DNA from: Nocardioides ferulae
GTDB lineage: Bacteria; Actinomycetota; Actinomycetes; Propionibacteriales; Nocardioidaceae
DNA: 61,428 bases
NCBI RefSeq assembly: GCF_003660455.1
Contig: NZ_QZVR01000030.1
Location: 1-61,428, forward strand
Direction: 5' to 3'
The translations under genes were made by a program, and so were the position numbers. The notes under the pieces are model-generated. The model had not been told where the DNA came from, ran no database searches, and saw only the letters and a list, made by a program, of their open reading frames with translations. Every line of letters starts with the position of its first letter. Within the stretch, counting starts at the first letter, position 1. Below are positions 25,267 to 32,814 of the stretch, one piece after another.

Positions 25267-25281
25267 GTCACCGACATCTGA
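25252..25281. repeat. 15-bp tandem duplication at a stop codon
   Basis: The segment GTCACCGACATCTGA occurs at 25252-25266, including the TGA of the F420 reductase gene, and again immediately at 25267-25281. It is a recent-looking slippage duplication. A readthrough product would meet a second TGA. Confidence 0.9.
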
Positions 25282-25305
25282 GCAGGGCCGCTGTGCTGAG
25301 GGCCG

Positions 25306-26193
25306 TCACCGACGAACCCGCAGGAGGCCCTCCTGCATCGTCGTCGCACAGAGCCGCCCGCGCCGGTCGAAGATCTCGCCCCGACTGAGGGCCCGGCCGC
25401 CGGCAGCCCACCGGGACTCCTGCTCGTAGAGGAACCAGTCGTCGACCCGCAGCGGCGAGTGGAACCAGACGGTGTGGTCGATGGTGGCGAACTGCACGTT
25501 GTGGTCGTGGTAGGAGAGCCCGTGCGGCCCGAGGGCCGTCGACAGGAGCATCACGTCCGAGACATAGGCCAGCGACGCGGCCTGCTCGGCCCGGGATGTG
25601 CCCACAGCGCGCCGCGCCCGCAGCCACATCCGCTGTCGGGGCGGCACCCGCAGTCCGCGCCCCGCTGATGCGCGGACCGGCATCTCGGGGAACCTGACCT
25701 CGAGGTCCAATGATGCGGAGAAGGCCTGGATCCAGGCGAGGTCCTCCGGGTCGTCAGCGAACATCACCTCGGGCGGCAGCGTCTGCGACGGACCGGGAGC
25801 GTCGACGTCGGGGACCTGGTGCTCGAGGCCGACCTCGGCGCCCTGGAACGAGGCGGTCATCGTGAAGATGACCTGACCGCCCTGGACGACCTGGACGCGC
25901 CGGGCACTGAACGACCCTCCGTCGCGGGTCTCCTCGACCAGGAGATCGACCGGCCGCGACGCGTCGCCCGGTCGCAGGAAGTGCATGTGGGCGGAGTGGA
26001 TGTCACGGTCCTGCACCGTGCGGGACGCGGCCAGGACCGCCTGCCCGGCGACCTCCCCACCAAAGGTCCGTCTCGGCGCCCGCCCGGCGATCCCGCCGCG
26101 GAATCGGAATTCGCCGGTCTGCTCGACCGCGACGATCTCGGAGATCGAGGGCGCTGTGGCGTCGCCGCGCTGCGGTGACTGCTGCTGGGTCAC
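25306..26193 (-). CDS. TesB-like acyl-CoA thioesterase
   Basis: This 295-aa double-hot-dog thioesterase has FGGEVAGQAVLAASRTV in the first half, DHTVWFH in the second and the C-terminal MQEGLLRVRR. TesB-type enzymes hydrolyse acyl-CoA to free acid and CoA, and may release CoA from dead-end intermediates here. The GTG start lies 3 nt after the stop of a second TesB-like gene. The two are diverged paralogues and not a recent duplication. Confidence 0.88.
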   Translation of the reverse strand: MTQQQSPQRGDATAPSISEIVAVEQTGEFRFRGGIAGRAPRRTFGGEVAGQAVLAASRTVQDRDIHSAHMHFLRPGDASRPVDLLVEETRDGGSFSARRVQVVQGGQVIFTMTASFQGAEVGLEHQVPDVDAPGPSQTLPPEVMFADDPEDLAWIQAFSASLDLEVRFPEMPVRASAGRGLRVPPRQRMWLRARRAVGTSRAEQAASLAYVSDVMLLSTALGPHGLSYHDHNVQFATIDHTVWFHSPLRVDDWFLYEQESRWAAGGRALSRGEIFDRRGRLCATTMQEGLLRVRR

Positions 26194-26196
26194 GGC

Positions 26197-27000
26197 TCAC
26201 TCCCCCGTTCCAGGCGCGGCAGGCTGCACGCGGAGCAGGCTCTCCTGCGCGAGGCTCGCCAGGAGACCTCCCGCGTCGTCGAAGACGGAGCCGACATACC
26301 AGCCGCGACCGCCGCCGGCCGCCCGGGGATGACAGTCGACCAGGGTCCAGCGGGCCATGTCCGCTGCAGCGTGGAACCAGACCGCGTGGTCGATGCTGGG
26401 GCCGGGGCGCGCCCCGTCGGCGGAGGGCAGGTTGCCGGTGGTCATGTCGGAGAGATAGGCCAGCAGGCAGGCGTGGAGCAGGGGGTCCTCCGGCAGGTCG
26501 ACGGTGAACCGGACCCACGCCCGGGTCGGCCACAGGGCCGACGGATGGGGCTGCTCCGGCACGCGGACCTCGGTGGAGACCAGGAAGAGGAAGTCGTCGT
26601 ACACCGGACCCTCGGGACCGCTGAGGACGGGCGCTGGCTCGACCTGACTGACGGCTGACTCCTCGTCCGCGTCCTGGAACGACGCTGCCATGCTGAAGAT
26701 GACCTCGCCGTCCTGCAGGGCGACCACGCGGCGGGCCTGGAAGGATCGGCCGTCACGATCCCGGTGGACCTGGAACACGGTGGGTGCCGCCGAGTCCCCC
26801 TTCCGCAGGAAGTAGCCGTGCAACGAGTGCGGGCGACAACGCGGATCGACGGTGAGCCCTGCCGCTCGAAGGGCCTGCGCCGCGACCTGCCCGCCGTACA
26901 GCGACACCGACTCCCCGGTCGTGGCGCACGCCCGGAACAGGTCGCGATCGATCCGCTCGAGCTCGAGCAGGTCAAGGATGGTCTGGGCTCGCGCGCTCAC
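26197..27000 (-). CDS. TesB-like acyl-CoA thioesterase (second copy)
   Basis: This 267-aa double-hot-dog protein has LYGGQVAAQALRAAGLTV, HSLHGYFLRKGDSAAP, IDHAVWFHAAAD and LAQESLLRV. The GTG at 27000 was chosen because GAGG lies 8 nt upstream and it gives an N-terminus like E. coli TesB. An ATG at 27054 would add 18 poorly conserved residues. It is the first gene after operator copy 4 in this direction. Together with the 25306 gene it forms the tail of the leftward block from 30116. Confidence 0.87.
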   Translation of the reverse strand: MSARAQTILDLLELERIDRDLFRACATTGESVSLYGGQVAAQALRAAGLTVDPRCRPHSLHGYFLRKGDSAAPTVFQVHRDRDGRSFQARRVVALQDGEVIFSMAASFQDADEESAVSQVEPAPVLSGPEGPVYDDFLFLVSTEVRVPEQPHPSALWPTRAWVRFTVDLPEDPLLHACLLAYLSDMTTGNLPSADGARPGPSIDHAVWFHAAADMARWTLVDCHPRAAGGGRGWYVGSVFDDAGGLLASLAQESLLRVQPAAPGTGE

Positions 27001-27057
27001 GGGAGGCACCTCTCTCGGGTCCTGCCGGATGGCGTCCGGCGATAGGCCCAGCATCTT

Positions 27058-27077
27058 AGTTGACGTTATTGTCAACT
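27058..27077. promoter_or_regulatory. Operator copy 4, best palindrome in the window
   Basis: The 16-bp core TTGAC-N6-GTCAA (27060-27075) extends to AGTTGAC and GTCAACT arms (27058-27077), a perfect 7-bp inverted repeat. It lies upstream of the thioesterase gene (27000) and overlaps the TGA (27072-27074) of the amidohydrolase gene on the same strand. It could control an internal promoter for the thioesterase pair. Confidence 0.75.
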
Positions 27078-28280
27078 TGTCCAGGTGTGCCGGACAAACC
27101 CGCTATCCGGGGCAGCGAGCGCCTCCTCGAGCGAACACTCCAGCAGTACGACGTCCGCCGGTGCACCCACCGCGATCCGACGCGGACGGAAGCGGGCATC
27201 GGTCAGGTAGCCGGCCAGGGCCACCCGGGGTGTCACTCGCTCCGTCGGGCCGAGGTCCCGCGACGCGGCGGCCACGATGACCTCCCAGGGATCCAGCGGG
27301 CCGTACGGCGCGTCGCTGCTGGGGTAGGTGGCGACACCCGCCTCGAGCAGGCTTGCGTACCGGTAGAGGTGCGGGAGGTCATCGGGGTCAACGTCGCGGC
27401 GGTAGGAGTCGCCCCGCGTAGTGACGAACGCCGGCTGGGTGACGACGTGCAGGTCCTGGAGCAGGCCAGGATCCGGCACCACGGACGCGTGCTCGATGCG
27501 GTCCCCCGGCAGGCGACCGACCTCGTCCAGGACCGCGAGCGTGAGCAGCAAGGACTCCCGCGTGACGCAGTGGACCGCGACGGGCAGGCCCTCCGCGTGC
27601 GTCTCCGAGATCGTCGTGGCGAAGTCGTCGAAGGAGGGCAGGTCGTGGTCGCGCAGCAGGAGCTTGCGTCGCCCGAGAAACGTGACGCCGACAGGCAGCG
27701 GCCCGGGAAGCGCGGTGAGCCCTGGAGTCGCCTCGGTGACGCTGGTGATGCCGTAGCCCAGGAGTTCCTCGCCGAGCTCCGTCAGATCCGGTACGGCGTC
27801 GGGTAGTGCCGGACGGAGGCGCTCGTCGTAGCGCCAGAGTCGACCGGTGGGCTCGCCGTCGGGGCCTCGCTCCACGTCGGCCGAGTCGTCGAGGACGTGG
27901 GCGACGGCCCGGAGCGCTGCGGAATTGAGCATCCACAACGCCCCGCTGCGGTGCTGGACCCGCGCCGGACGCTCGGGAACCAGGCCGTCGAGGACGTGGC
28001 GGTCCACCGACTCGGCGGCACCCGTTCCACGGATCCACCCCTCGCCGACGAGGTCTCGCAGGGGTTCCAGGGTTGCGCTGCAGTCCACGGAGGCGCGGGC
28101 CGCCGCGGTGGCGAGGAGATGGACGTGGTGGTCGTGGAGACCAGGCAGGAGAGCCCCGCCGTACCCGTCGACGTCGTCCACGCCGTCGTCCGCCAGGCGG
28201 TCCGCGATCTCGGCGATCCGGCCGCCGCTGATCCGGACGTCGACGCGCCGGCCCTCGACCTCGACGTCGTGCAGGATCAT
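27072..28280 (-). CDS. Amidohydrolase-superfamily metal-dependent hydrolase
   Basis: This 402-aa protein has the N-terminal metal motif GLHDHHVHLLA, the middle EHASVV and the C-terminal SSDAPYGPLDPWEVI. This matches amidohydrolase family 3, whose members cleave amide, lactam or ring bonds. Its ATG overlaps the TGA of the CoA-transferase gene before it. The last codons coincide with operator copy 4. The substrate is unknown. In a catabolic island it may open a ring or lactone, but this is speculative. Confidence 0.82.
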   Translation of the reverse strand: MILHDVEVEGRRVDVRISGGRIAEIADRLADDGVDDVDGYGGALLPGLHDHHVHLLATAAARASVDCSATLEPLRDLVGEGWIRGTGAAESVDRHVLDGLVPERPARVQHRSGALWMLNSAALRAVAHVLDDSADVERGPDGEPTGRLWRYDERLRPALPDAVPDLTELGEELLGYGITSVTEATPGLTALPGPLPVGVTFLGRRKLLLRDHDLPSFDDFATTISETHAEGLPVAVHCVTRESLLLTLAVLDEVGRLPGDRIEHASVVPDPGLLQDLHVVTQPAFVTTRGDSYRRDVDPDDLPHLYRYASLLEAGVATYPSSDAPYGPLDPWEVIVAAASRDLGPTERVTPRVALAGYLTDARFRPRRIAVGAPADVVLLECSLEEALAAPDSGFVRHTWTS

Positions 28281-29386
28281 CGCGTCAGCCCCGGGGGTGT
28301 CACCGGAAATGTCCCGTGGGCGCAGGTGACCTGCCATCCGTCGCCGGTCCGCTCCATCTCGTGGGACTCGGTCGGGCCGAGCGTGGAGGCGCTGGCATCG
28401 AGCATCGAGACATCGACCAGGGTGGCCGTCGGTCCGGTGAGAGCGGCGCCGGCCAGGGTGGTCGCGAGCACGCCCGTCAGGGGGTCGGCGAGGGCGTCCC
28501 CGACGGGGACCAGGGCACCGTCCGAGCGGCCGACGAGGCCGGCGCACGCCGCGACGTCGTCCCCGAACCCGATCGTGTCGGACGCGCGTCCGCGGGCGGT
28601 GATCGACAGCCAGCTCGTCCCTGACGCCACCACCTCCTCCGCATCGAGGCCGAGGTGTCGTAGTGCTCGCGGACGCGAGGACTCCAGCACCAGGTCGGCG
28701 GATGCGACGAGTGAGCGCAGCTCGTGGAGCTCCGTGCGCAGGTCGATCTGAACCTGTCGCTTGGCCCCGTTGAGGCTCTGGAAGAACGCAGGCGGGCCGC
28801 TGCGGGCGCCGTCGGGACGCTGGCGCGACTCGACCTTGATGACCTGCGCACCGAGCTCGCCCAGGAGCGCGCCGCACAGGGGTCCCGCCCACAGGGCGGT
28901 GAGGTCCACCACGAGCGCCCCGCGCAGATCCGGTCTCGTCGTCATCGCAGGGATCGGTGGCGCCGGCCGGTGCCTCACGAGGCCACCGGCCAGACCCAGC
29001 AAGTGCACCCGGGCCTCGGCATCCTCCCCGCTCGTCCTGGCGAGCCAGTCCGCCACCGCCGTCCACTCCTCGATGACGTCATCCTCGACGAGCGCCGGGA
29101 TGAGCGACCGGTCCTCGGGCCGTGGCAACGAGAGCGCAAGGCTCTCTCCATCGCTGGCGGGAAGGATCCGCATCGCGCCGCCGCACGACCACGGCGCGTT
29201 GGGGCCGAGGCCCGCGTGCGCTGCCCGTTCCGCTAGCACCCCCGGCCGATCGATGCCCAGGGCAGCCAGGTGGGCGGCGACCGTCGACGCCGGCTGACCC
29301 GGCGCGACCAACGGAGGTCCCGTCGGCGTGCCGGAGAGGGCCATCGCGCCGGAGGTGGCCCAGGCGGCCACCTCACACGAGCTCAT
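28277..29386 (-). CDS. Type III CoA-transferase family protein
   Basis: This 369-aa protein is related to CaiB/BaiF transferases (DLTALWAGPLCGALLGELGAQVIKVESRQRPDG, SLNGAKRQVQIDLR). It also has an N-terminal part (AAWATSGAMALSGTPTGPPLV) that in longer relatives belongs to a second repeat. The order looks permuted relative to the 21469 enzyme: the segment carrying the glycine-rich N-terminal motif begins near residue 155. The ATG at 29386 overlaps the hydratase gene by 14 nt. A later ATG at 29344 is possible. Activity is less certain than for the first CoA-transferase. Confidence 0.78.
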   Translation of the reverse strand: MSSCEVAAWATSGAMALSGTPTGPPLVAPGQPASTVAAHLAALGIDRPGVLAERAAHAGLGPNAPWSCGGAMRILPASDGESLALSLPRPEDRSLIPALVEDDVIEEWTAVADWLARTSGEDAEARVHLLGLAGGLVRHRPAPPIPAMTTRPDLRGALVVDLTALWAGPLCGALLGELGAQVIKVESRQRPDGARSGPPAFFQSLNGAKRQVQIDLRTELHELRSLVASADLVLESSRPRALRHLGLDAEEVVASGTSWLSITARGRASDTIGFGDDVAACAGLVGRSDGALVPVGDALADPLTGVLATTLAGAALTGPTATLVDVSMLDASASTLGPTESHEMERTGDGWQVTCAHGTFPVTPPGLTR

Positions 29387-30116
29387 CCACCAGCCCCCAC
29401 GCGTATGCCGTCGTCGCGTCGATGCGTTCGCCGCTGAGCGCCAGCCAGGCCGTCCGGTCAGGCCCGATGCGCCGCGGGATGCTCACGGTTCCACCTGCGC
29501 CGGGGATCAGCCCCATCCGCAGCTCCGGCAGCTGGAACCAGGCGTCCCGCCGGGCCCGCACGTGGGTGGCGAAGGAGGGCATCTCCATCCCCGCGCCGAT
29601 GCATGCGCCGTGGAGGAGCGGGCGGACGCGATCGCGCAGCTCGTGGACCAGCAGCCCCGGGTGCCGCTGCATCCGGAGGAGGTACGCCGTGACGACGTCC
29701 GGCGTGGTGCCGAACTCGTCGAGGTCACCGCCGGAGCAGAACGATCGACCCGACCCCACCAGCTCGACCGAGCCGATGGTGGGGTCGAGCCGGACGAGCT
29801 CCAGGGCATCGACGAGGGCGTCACGCATCGCGTGACCGAACGCGTTGTGCCGGTCGGGGCGGTGCAACTCGATGCGCAGCTCGTCGCCGGTGCGCTCGAG
29901 CACCACCGGATCCGGGCCGACCTCCGGCTTTCCCCGTACGGGGGTGCGCCCCCGCCACGCGGCGAAGTCGGGACCCGCGAGCAGGGTCGAGTAGGCGAGG
30001 GCCTCGACCATCAGGGCCTGGCGCACCGTCAGGTCCGCCGTCGTCTCCAAGACGTCGAGCAGCACCCGGGCCGGACCGGGTGGGACGTCGTCGGGAATCT
30101 CCATCTCGCAGAGCAT
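29373..30116 (-). CDS. Enoyl-CoA hydratase/isomerase family protein
   Basis: This 247-aa crotonase-fold protein has LHRPDRHNAFGHAMRDAL, GSGRSFCSGGDLDEFG and LRMGLIPGAGGTVSIPRRIG. About 80 residues precede the normal crotonase start (ARVLLDVLETTADLTVRQALMVEALAYSTLLAG), an N-terminal helical extension. The product ends shortly after the core and is missing most of the C-terminal trimerisation helices. The ATG at 30116 was preferred over one at 30104. A TTG further up lies inside operator copy 5. It begins the leftward block that runs to 25306. Confidence 0.8.
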   Translation of the reverse strand: MLCEMEIPDDVPPGPARVLLDVLETTADLTVRQALMVEALAYSTLLAGPDFAAWRGRTPVRGKPEVGPDPVVLERTGDELRIELHRPDRHNAFGHAMRDALVDALELVRLDPTIGSVELVGSGRSFCSGGDLDEFGTTPDVVTAYLLRMQRHPGLLVHELRDRVRPLLHGACIGAGMEMPSFATHVRARRDAWFQLPELRMGLIPGAGGTVSIPRRIGPDRTAWLALSGERIDATTAYAWGLVDELV

Positions 30117-30141
30117 GGCGCATTGCGCGGGGACCCGACGG

Positions 30142-30170
30142 ATTCCGGCAAGATTTGACCACTGTGTCAA
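30142..30170 (-). promoter_or_regulatory. Operator copy 5 and probable leftward promoter
   Basis: The perfect palindrome TTGAC-N6-GTCAA (30155-30170) lies between two divergent hydratase genes. Leftward, TTGACA (30165-30170) is followed after 17 nt by a weak CGGAAT (30142-30147). The site ends only 11 nt before the rightward ATG at 30182. Confidence 0.65.
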
Positions 30171-30181
30171 GGTGCGGGGTC

Positions 30182-30985
30182 ATGACCTCCGTGACCTACG
30201 AATTCGACCGCGGCTGCGCGCGGATCACGCTCGCCGAGCACGATCGCGGCAACCCCTTGAACGAACCGACCGTGGCGGCCCTGTTCGGCGCGGTCCGACG
30301 TGCCCACGCCGACGGCGCGTGCGTGATCGTGCTCAGCGCCGGGGGCCGCTTCTTCTCGGTGGGCGGGGATCTCGCGGCCTTCGGGGCCGCTGACGACATG
30401 CCCGGCTACATCGATGACCTGGCCGACGGACTGCACCGCCTCATCAGCGAGCTGATGCGGTCGCCGGCTGTCGTGATCAGTGCCGTCCAGGGCCCGGCAG
30501 CCGGCGCGGGCTTCCCGTTGGCCGCTGCCGCAGACATCGTGGTCGCGGCGGAGTCGGCCTCCTTCACTCTCGCCTACACGAAGGTAGGACTCAGCCCCGA
30601 CGGGGGCACCAGCCTGCTCGTCCACACCCTCGGCCTGCACACGCTGCTGCGCCTGGCTCTGCTCAACGATTCGCTCACCGCCGCCGAAGCCCGGGAGGTC
30701 GGACTCGTCGCGCGCGTCGTACCCGATGGCGAGCTGGCCGGGACGGTCGACGCCCTGGTCGCATCGTTGCTCGCCGGCTCGGGGCCCGCACTGGCCGCCG
30801 CCAAACAACTCATCCGGGACGCCGCCGAGCCCGCGCCCGAGACGCTCCTGCGTCACGAGGCGCTCTCCATCCGCCGTCAAGCCGGGCTGGACGGGCCTGA
30901 GGGGGTGCACGCCTTCCTCGGGAAGCGGACGCCGTCGTACGACGACCGCCGGTCGACAGCGAAGGAGCCCGGCGATCAGACTTGA
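30182..30985 (+). CDS. Enoyl-CoA hydratase/isomerase
   Basis: This 267-aa crotonase-family protein has SAGGRFFSVGGDLAAFG, VQGPAAGAGFPLAAAADIVVAAESASFTLAYTKVGLSPDGGTS and an ordinary C-terminal part. The catalytic Glu positions of classical hydratase are not both evident, so isomerase or thioesterase-like chemistry is possible. The ATG at 30182 follows operator copy 5 directly. Upstream in-frame sequence belongs to the divergent gene and was excluded. Confidence 0.88.
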   Translation: MTSVTYEFDRGCARITLAEHDRGNPLNEPTVAALFGAVRRAHADGACVIVLSAGGRFFSVGGDLAAFGAADDMPGYIDDLADGLHRLISELMRSPAVVISAVQGPAAGAGFPLAAAADIVVAAESASFTLAYTKVGLSPDGGTSLLVHTLGLHTLLRLALLNDSLTAAEAREVGLVARVVPDGELAGTVDALVASLLAGSGPALAAAKQLIRDAAEPAPETLLRHEALSIRRQAGLDGPEGVHAFLGKRTPSYDDRRSTAKEPGDQT

Positions 30986-30997
30986 CGAAAGTGTCAG
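30982..30997. promoter_or_regulatory. Operator copy 6
   Basis: The palindrome TTGAC-N6-GTCAG has one mismatch. The first 12 nt (with GAAAGT spacer) are identical to copy 2. It precedes the small ORF and DoxX gene. Rightward, TTGACG with CAAGGT 17 nt later is a weak but possible promoter. Confidence 0.6.
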
Positions 30998-31049
30998 ATT
31001 AGGCCAAGGTTGCCCTTCCGAGCGGTCAAGCAGGACACAAGGAGGCGCC

Positions 31050-31127
31050 ATGCGAGCACCAGCAGATCATGCAGCCGGATCGCTGCGCCGACCGCCGACC
31101 CCTGGCGACCGAACGGCCGCAGCATGA
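31050..31127 (+). CDS. 25-aa leader or small-protein ORF coupled to the DoxX gene
   Basis: An ATG at 31050 preceded by a full AAGGAGG Shine-Dalgarno (31039-31045, 4-nt spacing) opens a 25-codon frame starting MRAPADHAAGSLRRPP. Its TGA (31125-31127) overlaps the ATG of the DoxX-family gene (ATGA). The DoxX ATG has no good ribosome-binding site of its own, so it is probably translated by coupling from this ORF. The peptide has no recognisable family. Confidence 0.6.
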   Translation: MRAPADHAAGSLRRPPTPGDRTAAA

Positions 31128-31639
31128 CTGGGCATGACCTGGATGTCGCGGCACTCGTCCTCAGGCTCGCCCTCGGCCCGATGCTCGTGGCCCACGGCTG
31201 GAACAAGGTGTTCGGCGCGGGCGGTCTGGCCGGCACGACGCGATGGTTCGAAGGACTCGGGCTCCGGCCGGCCGCCGTGCATGCGCGCGTCGCCGCCTTC
31301 AGTGAGATGGCCGCCGGCGCTCTCATGGTGCTCGGCCTGTTCAGCGGACTGACCGCGGCGGCGTTCGTCGGCCTCATGCTCGTGGCCACCCTGACCGACC
31401 ACCGGGGCAAGGGCTACTTCGTCTTCAAGGGCGGCGCTGAATACACCGTCCTGGTCGCGATGGTCGCGCTGGGCTATGCCTGCCTCGGCCCTGGCGCCTG
31501 GTCACTGGACGAGGTCCTCGGGCTCGACCTGGCCGGCGTGGGCTGGGCCCTGAGCGCCCTCGCGCTCGGCGTCGTCGCCTCCGCCGGACTCCTTCTCTCC
31601 TCCTACCGCCCCGTCACTCCACTGACAAAGGAATCCTGA
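31124..31639 (+). CDS. DoxX-family membrane protein
   Basis: This 171-aa integral membrane protein has about four helices. The first carries ALGPMLVAHGWNKVFGAGG, followed by AFSEMAAGALMVLGLFSGL, the DoxX signature region. DoxX proteins are linked to redox or thiol homeostasis and to terminal oxidases, with roles that vary between species. The ATG at 31124 is set by overlap with the small ORF before it. The stop shares nucleotides with the thiolase ATG (TGATG). Its presence inside an acyl-CoA operon is unusual. Confidence 0.86.
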   Translation: MTGHDLDVAALVLRLALGPMLVAHGWNKVFGAGGLAGTTRWFEGLGLRPAAVHARVAAFSEMAAGALMVLGLFSGLTAAAFVGLMLVATLTDHRGKGYFVFKGGAEYTVLVAMVALGYACLGPGAWSLDEVLGLDLAGVGWALSALALGVVASAGLLLSSYRPVTPLTKES

Positions 31640-32808
31640 TGCCCCAGGCCGTCATCGTCTCCGCCGTCCGCACACCGATCGGCACCGCCTTCAAGGGCAC
31701 CCTTCGCGACACTCCCGCCGAGCAGCTCGCGGAGATCGTGGTGCGCGAGGCCGTCGCGCGGTCCGGCTTCGCGCCGGAGTCCGTCGACGACGTACTGCTC
31801 GCCGAGTCCATGTACGGCGGCGGCGACCTCGCGCGCTACGCGGCGGTCGCAGCCGGCCTGACGCACGTGCCGGGGGTGGCACTGAACCGCCACTGCGCCG
31901 GAAGTCTCGCTGCCGTCTCCATGGCCGCCGGATCGGTGCGCGCGGGCATGGACGAGGTCCTGGTGGCGGGCGGCGCGATGTCGACCTCGCTGTCGCCGCA
32001 ACTGACCTGGCGCGTGCCGGGCACGCAGGAGACGAGGACGTCGGCCATGCCGCCGACCTTCCCCCACTACGAGGGCGCCGACGACGACGTCACGATCTCG
32101 ACCGGGTGGAACACCGCCGTCGAGGCCGGGCTGACGCGGGCAGAGGTGGACGCCTGGGCGCTGCGCTCGCACGAGCGGGCGATCGCAGCGATCGACGCCG
32201 GAGTGTTTGAGGGCGAGATCGTCCCCGTGCCCGTGGCCGGACCGGACGGACCGACCGACTTCACGGTCGACGAGCACCCGAAGCGGGGCACCAACGCCGA
32301 GAAGCTCGCCTCGTTGAAGCCGCTCCACCCGGAGATCGCTGACTTCAGCGTCACCGCAGGGAACGCCGCCGGCGTCAACGACGCGGCGGCCGCCCTGGTC
32401 GTCGCCTCCGACCGGATCGCGCACGAGCAGGGCGCCGAGGCCCTGGCGACGGTGGAGGCCTGGGCGAGCGTCGGCGTCGCGCCGCACCGCACGGGCATGG
32501 CTGCGACCGAGGTGATCCCCGTCGTACTCAAGCGCGCCGGCCTCGAGATCACCGACATCGACCTGTGGGAGATCAACGAGGCCTTCGCCTCGGTCCCGCT
32601 GGCTGCGTGCCGGGCCCACGGGATCGACGAGGACCGCGTCAACATCTTCGGCAGCGGCTGCAGCCTCGGGCACCCCGTGGCGGCCACCGGGGCGAGGATG
32701 CTGACCACGCTCGTCCACGAACTCCGTCGCCGTGGCGGCGGTACGGCCGTCGCCGCGATGTGCGCCGGTGGCGGACAGGGCAGCGCGGTCGTCATCCGGG
32801 TCGACTGA
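31639..32808 (+). CDS. Acetyl-CoA C-acyltransferase (thiolase, FadA type)
   Basis: This 389-aa thiolase has nucleophilic Cys86 (ALNRHCAGSLAAV), NEAFASVPLAA, GHPVAATGARM and a second active-site Cys in AAMCAGGGQGSAVV. All catalytic elements are present, so it should carry out CoA-dependent cleavage of 3-ketoacyl-CoA. It is a true degradative thiolase, unlike the Ltp-like proteins elsewhere in the island. The ATG overlaps the DoxX stop, and the transporter gene follows 6 nt after its TGA. Confidence 0.93.
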   Translation: MPQAVIVSAVRTPIGTAFKGTLRDTPAEQLAEIVVREAVARSGFAPESVDDVLLAESMYGGGDLARYAAVAAGLTHVPGVALNRHCAGSLAAVSMAAGSVRAGMDEVLVAGGAMSTSLSPQLTWRVPGTQETRTSAMPPTFPHYEGADDDVTISTGWNTAVEAGLTRAEVDAWALRSHERAIAAIDAGVFEGEIVPVPVAGPDGPTDFTVDEHPKRGTNAEKLASLKPLHPEIADFSVTAGNAAGVNDAAAALVVASDRIAHEQGAEALATVEAWASVGVAPHRTGMAATEVIPVVLKRAGLEITDIDLWEINEAFASVPLAACRAHGIDEDRVNIFGSGCSLGHPVAATGARMLTTLVHELRRRGGGTAVAAMCAGGGQGSAVVIRVD

Positions 32809-32814
32809 CCAGCG

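Noticed and set aside
30117..30170. TTG start at 30170 for the leftward hydratase
   Set aside because: That codon is the right half of operator copy 5, and the added residues are not crotonase-like.
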